NCBI GenBank assembly: GCA_022059125.1
Contig: JAEUWY010000011.1
Location: 113,975-177,974, forward strand
Reading direction: 5' to 3'
Source: Corynespora cassiicola
Lineage: Eukaryota > Ascomycota > Dothideomycetes > Pleosporales > Corynesporascaceae
DNA length: 64,000 nt
Positions within the stretch are counted from its first letter, which is position 1; each line of letters begins with the position of its first letter. The position numbers and the translations under genes are program-made. A model generated the notes under the pieces. That model searched no databases. It was not told where the DNA came from and saw only the letters and a program-made list of their open reading frames with translations. Below, in pieces: positions 1 through 9,819 of the stretch.

Positions 1-79
1 GGACCGCGTTCCGTGTGCGATCTGTCTATTCAATTTTAATACCTTATCTTTATGGTTTCATTGACTGAGACTATGCCAC

Positions 80-490
80 ATGCTAATGTTCTTTTGCGGG
101 TTCATCGAATGGGTCTATGCCATCGATCTAGATCGAGAAGTCTTTTTAATTCGCGGAAAACGGAATATAGATATTTGCTTCCCATTATCTCGAATCCCAG
201 ACGGATGGGACTCTAAGGTCATCGAAATGGTTGAACGTCAGTACTTGGGCTCTGAGTCATCTGCCAAAGAAGACAGCGAAGATGAAAATAGAAAACATGG
301 GGAAAACAAAGAGGGCGAGGAAAGAAACCCGATGAAATCCTTCAGCTATGTTACCTCCAATGTCCATCAACATTACAAGGAACTTCAGACCAAAATTGTT
401 TCACCCAGAAAATGTAACCATTTGAGAAAGAAAACTGTATTCTTCATCCGCAAGAAGCCACTGTTTGGGACGAGTCCCCTGCCGTATTGA
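80..490 (+). pseudogene. N-terminal fragment of a fungal-specific hypothetical protein
   Basis: A 136-codon open frame contains a WVYAIDLDREVF block followed by PLSRIPDGW. From general knowledge this resembles the N-terminus of a common uncharacterised fungal family (consensus roughly W-x-Y-x-IDLD-x-x-VF). The frame then turns lysine-rich and stops. The nearest continuation of similar character lies about 500 bp downstream in another frame. The true start could be upstream, near or beyond the window edge, because the residues before the conserved block look unrelated. I read it as a truncated or decayed gene. A working exon with an unrecognised intron is the alternative. No function can be assigned. 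Confidence 0.35.
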
Positions 491-983
491 CTATGGTTTT
501 GACTAGGTCGTCCACGGTGCCCCCAGCTGAGTGCTAGCGAATTGATTGGTGGCCGAGTCGCTTCTTTCTTTTATCTAGTATCGTGCCAGTGTCCTGCGAT
601 CGTCGTTGAAGTGCTTCTAAAAAAGAACGATTATGAGTTGCATATCAGAGAGTTGTTGTTGGCTAGTAAGTGTCTGAGGATTAGCAGAAAGGTTTGCTCT
701 AATATGGGCTATTTTAGCGTTTAGTCGGTAATAAAGCGCTATATTATTAACTAAACAGGGCTAATCTGTGCGCTGAGGGCCTGTTTAAGGGCCTGCAGCC
801 TACGTTTTAGCCTTAGCTCTGCACAAAGTGCAGAATGTGTCCTGACCTCTGTTAGCTATGTTTAACTTTTAAATATGTTGATCCTTACTAAACGTCTTTA
901 AGAAGGCACTAGAGCTATATTAGAGGTTGAGAATGGATAGGGCAAGTTGATATAGGGGCCTTTTTTAACCTCCTCATTCCAGG
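491..983. other. AT-rich interval between two decayed gene fragments
   Basis: No convincing coding frame is visible. The interval ends in a polypyrimidine run and a CAG at 981-983 that looks like a 3' splice site, so part of it may be a former intron of the gene whose pieces lie on either side. Confidence 0.3.
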
Positions 984-1682
984 CTCCAGTTGCCCGTGAT
1001 CCTCAACAACCAAACTTCAACCTCTTCAAGACCAATCAGGGGCTCCGTATTTGTGCCATTTGAACAGCCAATCCGGCGACTCACTGTTTTCAGTCTCGAC
1101 TATCATGCATGCATAAGAAACGCACACCACACTGCCTGCGAGGATTATTTCGCTTTCAGGGAGCTTTTTCATACTATACTATGCATTTGTTCTTGTTCCC
1201 CAGAAGTCGTGAACCTGTGCACGAAAGCTCATCCGGATTTATCGAACCCATATTCCACTATTTTGGCATGTCGGTCAGCACCGGGAACAGAGTTTGCTTC
1301 TTCGCTGCTGGAAGGCTACCATTTGAAGAATTTTCCTCCTTGTATCTCACCAGCATCTCGTTGCTACTGGTTCTTGGACGTTCTTGTTTGCTTGGAAAAG
1401 AACTTGGACAGCTTGGAAGGTATCAAACCCGCCGTTGTGGATGCAGTGAACGAGGTAAAAGATCAAGGACGCCATTTCTTCAACGCTATAGTAATTTTTA
1501 TGTCTGCTGTGGTCCTTATCCGTTTGATGGACGAGAAAGTCGAGTACATTGCTCCACTTGAGGTTGAGGCGTTTTACGCCCCAACTTGGATGCGAATAGA
1601 AGACGCCATTTCAACCTTGGATGAAAGAAATACCCCTACTTTCGAAGCCATTGCTCAACTTTTCGAAACTACTGCTCAATAA
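984..1682 (+). pseudogene. Downstream fragment of a fungal-specific hypothetical protein
   Basis: An open frame of about 230 codons without a good ATG start contains DYFAFRELFHTILCI, CYWFLDVLVCLE and HFFNAIVIFMSAVVLIRLMDEKVEYIAPL. These blocks recall the middle and C-terminal parts of the same uncharacterised fungal family suggested for 80-490: a hydrophobic FAFRE helix, then a WF-x-x-x-LVCL strand and a FxAIVxSM block. The stop is TAA at 1680-1682. Because no contiguous frame or clean intron joins it to the upstream fragment, I treat the pair as a probable decayed gene. A spliced but unresolved functional gene remains possible. Confidence 0.35.
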
Positions 1683-1879
1683 AAGTGATTTAGCTATGCT
1701 AGAGAGTACCTACTTAAGTACCTGCCATCATTGACGCTGACGCTTTCAGGTTGCACCCTTCTGGATCTGGACGGCATGGCTACTTCCCGAATGAGATTTA
1801 TCAAAACATCATAGGCTACGCCAATCCAATATCAAGGATTGCGTGTCTTTCAGTCTCATGAAATTTCCGGGAATTTGCC

Positions 1880-3343
1880 TTGGATGCGTTCTGTATGAGT
1901 GATGGGTTCACTGTCGCTGCTACCTCACCCGAAACAGAGCCAGAATGTCTCCATCCCGCCGCAGGAAACCTAGGAAGACTCTATTTCAAGTTAGATAAAT
2001 CCCAGACTTCAATGTCGAGGAGAAGACGACAAGAGCCACCCAAAGGCCGCAGTACCTCATAGTTTCCGGTTTTGGGCCTTCAACGAGCTTCCAGCATTCT
2101 TCCACACTTGAAACTCACGTTCGCCGTTTGGGAAGTTCGAAAAAAACCGGAGAGAGTTCTTGAATTGAACTCAGTAATCGGAAAATATAAGCAGCGATGT
2201 CATCGCCTCCAACGTTCTGGTAGAGAATCTTCATCGTTTGAATACCAAACCTTCGAACAAATGATTCCTTCGAAAGATATTACTGCTTCATCCGAACCCA
2301 TCGCAGCTTTGTTCAGTTTGGTATTCTTTTTGGACCTTGAGATTTTTGGTTGTTCGCACGAATACTTCTATCCCTCATCTCTTTTGGATCCAACAGAATA
2401 CGTTAGCGATATTCCCCAGGACATTACGATGCAGATTGGAAGCAAAAAAGATGAGGATATAAGTCCAGTTGAACGCTTTTACAGTCTATCATGGACCAAA
2501 CAGGCCTCAGAAGATACAGAGAGCGGATGGAACGCTGCAATCGAAGAAGCCATCGGTACAGCAAACTTGCAGGTGCTGCGATATATGCATTCGATGTGGA
2601 TCTTTGGGAAGGACTTTACGTACGAAAATGCCCAACCTAGTCTCTAGGAAATACTAATAGGAAATAGTCAGGACGATCTCGCCATCATGGTCATCATCGG
2701 GACAAAATTGACAGTACTGCATTTGAAGGATTCCTTGCCCATTATTCCAGCACTTGCATCATTTCCTGCGCTGGAAAAGACAGCAGAATCATCGAGACCG
2801 AAACTGTTTGTGACACCAGACGAGGATTACCTCAAACAAAACTATTGATTCTGGAGAGAGGCTGGGATAGATGTGAACAACCTCGAGGATCAAATCAAAT
2901 GGCAGGTCCATTGCGAATGCTTTTACAACAAAAGTACCAGTAATGTGGAGACTAGGATCATGAACGCACTGAAAATTGATGATCGTCATAGAATTGAAAG
3001 AGTATTGAGATGGATCTCGGAGACTGGGCAAAGCAGATGTTTTGAAGAGATGATAAGATATTGCAATAACAGGATTTATTGGGGCTCTTAGTGTTGCGAA
3101 CTTCCTCCCAAGAATATCTCAGCTTTTCTCAATGGCATTGGGAATTTCGGTTACCAAGTACCCGATAAGCTGGACACCGTCCAAGAGGTTGTCACGTGGC
3201 AGGCCCAGAACTATTTCACTCTCTACCGTCTCACACAAGACTGTCATTTGTTGATGAAATTTTACTGTTTCGAGTCCACTAATATAGTTTGTGAGATTTT
3301 ATACGCGTTCGAATCATGTGTAACCCTCTGGATCATTTGGTGA
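1880..3343 (+). pseudogene. Nonsense-riddled fungal gene, one frame with four stops
   Basis: One reading frame can be followed for about 488 codons and is interrupted only by stops at 2060 (TAG), 2645 (TAG), 2846 (TGA) and 3089 (TAG), before ending at the TGA at 3341-3343. The pieces between the stops have ordinary protein-like composition. Examples are the acidic and aromatic stretch around 2290-2640, FWREAGIDVNNLEDQIKWQV after 2849, and NGIGNFGYQVPDKLDTVQEVV after 3131. Each stop is one C-to-T or G-to-A step from a sense codon (CGA, CAG or TGG). That pattern fits repeat-induced point mutation or simple decay. The family was not recognised. The part before 2070 is the least convincing as coding. 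Confidence 0.5.
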
Positions 3344-3760
3344 CGATTTTTTGACGTCCGGTGAAGTACCTATAGTAGCAATTCCCAATGCCTAGCTTTG
3401 ATCAGTATATCCGAGATAATTTTTACGATTCCGTTGTCGATTCCCTATATGATCATCGGTTGTGTCCCTAACCGTAAACGTTAAGGTCATCCACGTTTTT
3501 GGGCAACATGAAACGGCCCGTACATGGCTACCTGCACTTAACATTTAAATTAATTTGCTACCGTTAGTGTCGTTTTTTGTGTTTTGCGTAACTGATTCCG
3601 ATAGACGTAGCTCTGGAGAATAAGTTTTATTGGTTTGGGAGGAGCAAACAAGGAATTTGGAAAGCTACAGGCAAATCCTACGGTGATAGCGTACCTGGAC
3701 AGTGTATGATGTTACATTCTAATCGCACTACATAAATCTCAGTCGGAAAATAGATACTTA
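3344..3760. other. Intergenic, AT-rich, nothing recognised
   Basis: There is no open frame of interest. This is the presumed promoter of the downstream transporter gene. Confidence 0.4.
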
Positions 3761-5285
3761 ATGAAGACGGTCTGCATCCTTATCTTCCGAAATTCTCAGC
3801 TACATTCATCCAGCATGCATACTCGTTTTTTGCGGAATGATGGAAGCAAAAAGAATGCTTGGCTCACAGTTGCTGGTTCCTTTATGGTGTATTATTCCAC
3901 CTGCGGGATCATCAACAGCTTCGGCTTCTTTCAGAGCCACTATGAACGCAAATTTGATCACAATTTTTCCCCAGCCAAAGTTGCCTTTATCGGCACATTT
4001 CAGTTGTTTCTGATGAACCTCTTGGGGTCGATATCGGGTACTCTATGCGACGCGTTTGGAGTAAAGGTGAGCCGCCAGGCCAAAGTGTCCATGGCATTGA
4101 AATCAATAAGATAGTATTTGTACGTGGGTTCCGGAATCGGAACTGCAAGTGCATTTCTCACTCTCTCATTTGTGTCTACCGGTGCATACTGGCAAATCTT
4201 CCTTATCCAAGGTATTTTTATGGGTGTTGCGATGGCCTTCAGTGCTCAACCGGCGATTACTGTCGTTGGCCAGTACTTTACAGAAAAGCGCGCGTTGGCC
4301 ATGGGGATGGTATCCGCAGGTGGCGCCGTGGGAGGTATCTGCTTCCCGATATTCTTCAGCAAGCTCCTTGATACGGTCGGCTTTGCGTGGACGATGCGCA
4401 TTACCGCCATCAAAATTATGTGAGTCAGAAAGCAATGAATTTAGCCAGATTTGCTGACATTATCAAGCATTTGCTATTCAACAGCTCTCATAATCTCGAC
4501 CGCAAAATTCAAAGGCAAGACTCTGGACTATAGGGCCAGGGCTTTGTACGATTTTGAAGGTTTCATGCAAACAGAATACTGGGTTCTTTGTATCGGAGCG
4601 TTTCTGGCGCAACTTGGGCTCTGGGTGCCTAGTTATTACATTGGTAAGGATTGACTGTCAACGTTTTCGAATGCTAAGCTTAAATAGAGTCTTACTGCAT
4701 GATTGCATATCCAGGTACAAATTTAGCCAAATATCTTCTCTCAACCATGGGTGGACTAGGTCTTCTTGGCTCAGTGTTGTTCGTGATGATCCCGTTTTGC
4801 TGTTCGATTGAGCAACTGATACGCTTTAGGGGTGGTGCTGCGGGAGATATGATTGGGCGATTAAATGTTCTATGGCCCACAACGATGACTCTGGGAATTC
4901 TCTGCCTTTCCATTTGGTTGATCGAGCCATCGTTGCCTGTCTTGATAGTCTTTGGCTGCCTGTATGGATTCTCTTGGGGCCAGTTCTTGGCGCTTCTTCC
5001 ATCAGCTATCGGTCAAATCTGCCCTGAGGAGAAGTTGGGCGCACGAATGGGTGCGTTTTACAGCGTCGTCTCTATCGCGGGGTTGCTCGGAACACCAATT
5101 GGAGGCGCATTAAGAGAAAAAAAGACGGTGCACGGATATCGGAGATTGATAATATACTCGGTATGGTATCCTTTTCATTATGACATATATGTTAACAAAC
5201 CAAGGGTTCTTTGCTAATTGCGGGCTCTTTGGTGTTCCTAATAAGCCGACTTTTACACGACCGATCAGTCAGGAGGAAATGGTGA
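3761..5285 (+). CDS. MFS transporter, monocarboxylate (MCT)-like family
   Basis: Proposed exons are 3761-4066, 4115-4419, 4468-4643, 4688-4778, 4830-5160 and 5205-5285, giving 429 residues. All introns are 44-51 bp with GT...AG ends, and each restores frame. The translation shows the fungal MCT pattern: an N-terminal AWLTVAGSFMVYYSTCGIINSFGFFQSHY segment, YLYVGSGIGTAS, a GDMIGRLNVLWPT loop and a last membrane helix ending in HDRSVRRKW. The fourth intron has a weak donor (GTTCGT) and a length divisible by three. Removing it gives the family's usual spacing before the GRLN motif; keeping it adds 17 residues. The family exports or imports monocarboxylates and other small organic solutes across the plasma membrane. 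The substrate here is unknown. The first coding residues are poorly conserved, so an upstream 5' exon is possible. Confidence 0.8.
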
Positions 5286-5756
5286 TTTCCAAAAAAGCAA
5301 TGATAAAGAAAATACCTCTTATTTTCAGCGTTTTCGATTGCTGGCGGGCTATGCTTTTAGATCAGTTAAGTTTAAGTTGCTGACTTTATTGCCTTCGGGA
5401 AAAAATGCAGAGCAAAGATTGGGGAAATACTGTCGAAGCCACTTGATTATCATTACACGCTTTCTATTTCGCTAGGTTCGATCCTAAAATGTACTCTTCA
5501 TTCTTGCACCGCATATGCGATTGTTGAAAGTGGCCCCATGGTCTAGATGTGAATAAAGATTGGTTTCATAATTTCACGTGACTATCCTAACCGTAAACAG
5601 ACAAGATCACTGAGCCGCACGCGGGCAGCAAGCCCCGAATTTGTGTCATGGCCGCCAACCGTCACCTCCCAAGGCCCTGTCCCAGTCTCATCTATTCTCG
5701 GGCAGTACTATGTACCCACCATTCTGTCCTTCTTTCCGAACAAACTGGTCACAGGG
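5286..5756. other. Intergenic region upstream of the Zn2Cys6 regulator
   Basis: No gene seen. It carries the terminator of the transporter and the promoter of the regulator. An in-frame ATG at 5643 would add 38 unconserved residues to the regulator and is not preferred. Confidence 0.4.
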
Positions 5757-7339
5757 ATGCGCGTCGCCAAGGCATGTGTCCAATGTCGAAGCGCGAAACG
5801 AAAATGCTGCGTCGATCAGGATGGGCCTTGCAAACCATGCCGTCAGAAGAATCACATCTGTTCGCTAGCACCCGAAGCACCATTATTACGCAAGGCTTCG
5901 CAGAGAATTACACCTGCAATCGATGAGCATTTGTTACCGACTGAGACAAGAGTCGAGCTGATTGATTTGTATCTCGAATTTCTCCACGGCAAGCCGCATA
6001 CCCTCTTTCATCCCAAACAGCTGCGCGCAGCCGCCCATCATGGCATAATTCCGAATCACGTACTACTTCCCCTTGCGGGACTGGCGTGTCGCTTCTCTGA
6101 ATCCAGCGAGCTGCGCTCGAGAAAGCAACAGTTCATGCTTTCAGCAAAGGAGACGCTCAAATCGCAGCTGGATGACTTCTCTTTAGATACCATCCGCGGA
6201 TGCATCTTGGTCGGAAACTTGTATGGTGCAGAAGGCGATGCCAAGGTCGAATCGCTCTTCTTCGCATTGGCGTTTCGCATCGCACTCATCCTTGGATTGC
6301 CAGAGCCGGGTGCTGAAGACAATCAGATGGTGCGCGAGGAGAAAGTACGCACCTGGTGGAGCCTGTACATGATTGACAGATGGAGTTCTGCTGGCCTGAA
6401 TGTGCCACGCCAAATACCTGATGATCGCCTCGTTCCTTTTCCAATCGACGAGCTTGACTTTTACTCCATGGAATCGAACCTCGTCACATATGATAGAAAA
6501 CCAGGCCTATGGTACCAAATGGTTCGCATTGCAAGAATTTTTGGCCAAGTGCAGGATCTTCACAAGCAGCATGCCAGTGGTGATATCGATGTCCTGCAGG
6601 TCGAGACGATTACCGGTAAGCTATGGAGCGACTTGGAAAACTTCAAGGATCAACTGCCTCTCCATTTTCGTCTAGACGAAAAAAATCTACGCCACCATGC
6701 GGAGCTTGGCCTTGGAAGAGACTTTGTCGCATTACATCTGGGATACTACCACTACGCGACCCTCCTCTTCTTCCCTTATCTCGACATGCAGCTCGAGGCA
6801 AGCCCAATTCAACGCGTCTATGCCAGCCGGTGCAAGGAAAATGCTGCAGCCCTGAGTGACTTGCTGAGGTTGTCCTACACAATGGACGATTGTCGACCCG
6901 TATATTTTATCGTCGCACATATGACGGCCGTATCATCCTCGGCATTGTTGCATGATCTGCTATTCGGCGATGAGCAAAATCTACAGGCGACAAGGGAGCG
7001 CCTAGAAGCCAATTTCCAAGTGCTGATACAGCTCAGAGATATATGGCCAGCGGCGTGGATGTTGGTAAGTTATACCATTTCATTGCATATACCGTCGTTG
7101 ATTCCCACCACGCATACTGACGGGGAAAGACGGATCGTTTGTTCAAATTCCAAAACATGTGCCTCAAGTCTGCCGACCCCAATACACACAAAGCAGATAG
7201 GTGGATGGTAAAGTTTTTGTTACAACACGCTTTCCCAATTGACGAAAAGACTGAGACTCACAGCTCTGGGTCCAAATTTGTCAATGGTTTGGATCGTGGA
7301 AAATACGCCAGCGACACATTGTCAATTCTCCGAACTTGA
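5757..7339 (+). CDS. Zn2Cys6 transcription factor
   Basis: Exons 5757-7064 and 7130-7339 are joined across a 65-bp intron (GTAAGT...AAAG) and give 505 residues. The ATG at 5757 was chosen because the zinc cluster begins six residues later. Cysteines 7, 10, 17, 25, 28 and 35 form a canonical C-x2-C-x6-C-x7-C-x2-C-x6-C cluster with basic residues between. The middle of the protein has the fungal-specific transcription factor domain (PF04082 type), including WWSLYMIDRWSS near residue 200 followed by NVPRQIPDD. Such proteins act in the nucleus and bind CGG half-sites. Its place between two transporters and beside a galactosidase suggests that it is the local pathway regulator. That is inference from position only. 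Confidence 0.9.
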
Positions 7340-7386
7340 TTTATTCGGACTATATCATCGGCTCTCAAATCTTTATATCTATCAGA

Positions 7387-9223
7387 CTACTTCTGATCAA
7401 CATTTTCCACGTGGGAGACGCGAGCTTTTTGTTCGCTCAGGTCCCCCCTTCCAGCAACGTTTGCATCATCTCCATCGAACAAGATGGCAATCTCCTCTAG
7501 CGTAGGCCCCTTGGTTTCGACAAAGATAAACCAAATTGTAAAGCACTCCACGACCAATATCGCTATATAAACAAAATAGAATCTCCATTGGAGCTCTTTC
7601 AATCCGATGGGATTGATATAGTTCTTGGCGACGGATGTAATGGAGGTTGAGGCAAACTGTAGGGCAATTCCCTTGGCTCGAATGTTGAATGGCATGATTT
7701 CAGCGCAGTATGCAACTGTTAATCCCGGCCAAGCGAATCCAGCAGCACCATAGAATAGGAATATCATTGCGATGACGGCACTTCCCGCGCTCTGATTTCC
7801 TGTCTTGGCATACTCTGCAGAACATCTATCAAAGGTCAGACCATGCCGAAGTTGCTCAAAATTCGTCCAACTTACCCAGTCCAGATACTGAATGCGACCA
7901 ACATTCCAGTACCTGCAATCATGAACAACGTTTTACGTCCAAGCTTGTCCACCAGGAATGACGAAAATCCAATGGCTACGAGGAAAGACCAAATCTGCAG
8001 GCCGCCATTGATCAAGGATTGGCTGTATGAGTCGGTAATTCCGACAGAATTGAGTATATCGTGAATGTAGAAGGAAACGAGACCGTTACCAGACGCCTGA
8101 GAGTAGAAAGAAACCAGAACAATCAGGAGCACCCTCTTCCTATTTCCGGGGGTCTTGAGCAGTACTGCCCATCCACTTTTGGAGTTTTCTTTCTCAAGCT
8201 GAATGGTCTCTTGGATCTCGTTGAACTCGGTTTTGCAGAATGCGTCATCAGGATTTCCGTTTGCATGGCACTGGACAGTTCAGCTTTCAGCTTTCAGCTT
8301 GAGATTGTACTTGATACCTTTGCTAGCACTTGGTATGCCTCATCGAAGCGACCTTTGGAGCAAAGCCAACGCGGACTCTCCGGGAAAAACCAGATTCCCA
8401 ATAGTTGTATTACCGGCATCGCGCCTTGTAGAGCCGTCGGAACCCTCCAAGAAGCATTCGATGTGTACTTGATCATTCCGAATACCGTCCATGCCGCGAT
8501 GATACTTCCGACGTACCAAAGTGTGTTGTACATGGTAGTGAGTTTTCCACGATGCTGCGGGTGAGCTAGTTCCATGATCAACAGCGGAGCTGATCCTTGC
8601 GCGATGTTTGATCTGTTTACAGTCATGGTTAGCTACATCAACCGACTAACGTTCTCAGTTTCACAGACCCCAACCCGATGATGAAGCGACCCGCAACGAA
8701 CATGACCTCGTTCACGCCAGGGACAACCTGTATAATGACACCGACGAGGAGAACAAGGTTTCCGAACGTCACACCAACCCTACGCCCAAACTTATCCGAG
8801 ATGAATGCAGCTAGTTGGATGTCAGTGCATGCCTTGCGAAGTGGTCGTCCTTCCGTACAGAATGGTAGAGCGCAGATGGCGCCGACGTTTTGCATCGCTG
8901 TAAATAGGCCAATACGAGCCCCTTTCGGGTGTCCAAAGTCTATCTTGATCAACATGGGGAATCTACTGTTCTTTCATTAGCGACCTACAGTCCTGCCACG
9001 GGTCCATGGTTTGCAGCCCGTTTAACAAGGAGCCATCATAACCGTTGATCGTTGCTCCTAGAAATAGGAGTGGCATCATCAAGTACAGCTTCCTCAGGCC
9101 TGGATCCTTATACCAAGTCACCTCTGGCACTTCGATCTGGGTTTGATGATCTGGCATTGAGTCGACATGCTTTGCCATGTGAGGCACGTTGGTCTCGGTG
9201 TATGCTGCCGCCTTTGAGTCCAT
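7387..9223 (-). CDS. MFS sugar transporter, lactose-permease-like
   Basis: Six exons on the minus strand (9223-8989, 8939-8859, 8810-8669, 8612-8318, 8270-7876, 7825-7387), separated by 47-56 bp introns, give 528 residues. Sugar-porter signatures are in place: NGYDGSLLNGLQ in helix 1, DKFGRR in loop 2-3, PESPRWL after helix 6, DKLGRK in loop 8-9 and VETKG at the end of helix 12. The long soluble N-terminus, the DPWQDYFGHP motif and the overall sequence resemble fungal lactose and hexose permeases such as A. nidulans LacpA or yeast Lac12. The protein should sit in the plasma membrane and import a sugar with protons. The gene starts 596 bp from the divergent galactosidase gene, which supports a galactoside substrate. 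Substrate identity is inference. Confidence 0.9.
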
Positions 9224-9819
9224 GAAGCGAATTATCAAATAAACTGAGAAGACAATTCCAAAGCTAAAAAGAATCTGGAGTGAGTGATGTTTTTTCAGGA
9301 GAGACCTCGGGCTTTATATACAAAGTTCAGGATGAGGGAACCTAAACGTTCCTCCGAGGCTATGGTTCGAAAAATCACACCAAGACCATCTAGTCGACCT
9401 CATTTTTCGCACAACATCGAAGCATCGGACGAGATATGGCTAAAACCCCATGGAGAAATCTACCATAACCGTATGATGGGTTGCGGGGAGTCAATCTTTT
9501 CCACAAACGGCTGGACCTTGCATGACTCGCTTCTGGCAAAGCCGGTCAATCAGCCAATCAACACAATTCAAAGCCGCACGCTAGCTTTTTGAGTCCATTC
9601 CAAACTGGTTCTAGTGGATTGGACAACTAAGAGCATCCTCGTGATGATGCGATGCGATGCGGAGAACAATATGCCGTAGTCCAATGGAGACGCGGCAAAG
9701 CCGCAGCCCTCCCCAGTTGCTTCGGAACGTGGGGTTTAAAGGTCGGAAAGCTTCCGCAATATGTTCCCCCCTCAAAAAGGCTCTGAACTTTACCTTCCCT
9801 CTTTTCGTCTTCAGCCACC
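9224..9819. promoter_or_regulatory. Shared divergent promoter of permease and beta-galactosidase
   Basis: This 596-bp interval separates two head-to-head genes and has no coding frame of its own. On the minus strand a TATATAAA sequence (complement of about 9313-9320) lies about 90 bp upstream of the permease ATG. The half nearer the galactosidase contains an inverted CGG pair described separately. A shared promoter for a sugar permease and an intracellular galactosidase matches the arrangement known for lacpA and bgaD in Aspergillus nidulans. Confidence 0.6.
9692..9704. promoter_or_regulatory. CGG-N5-CCG palindrome, candidate Zn2Cys6 site
   Basis: The 13-bp sequence GCGGCAAAGCCGC is a perfect inverted repeat around AAA. 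It contains CGG at 9693-9695 and CCG at 9701-9703, separated by five bases, which is the everted/inverted triplet layout bound by Zn2Cys6 dimers. It lies 116 bp upstream of the galactosidase ATG. A chance occurrence cannot be excluded. Confidence 0.4.

Noticed and set aside
5643..5756. Earlier ATG for the Zn2Cys6 regulator
   Set aside because: The added 38 residues are unlike the basic start expected before a zinc cluster, and the ATG at 5757 is ideally placed.
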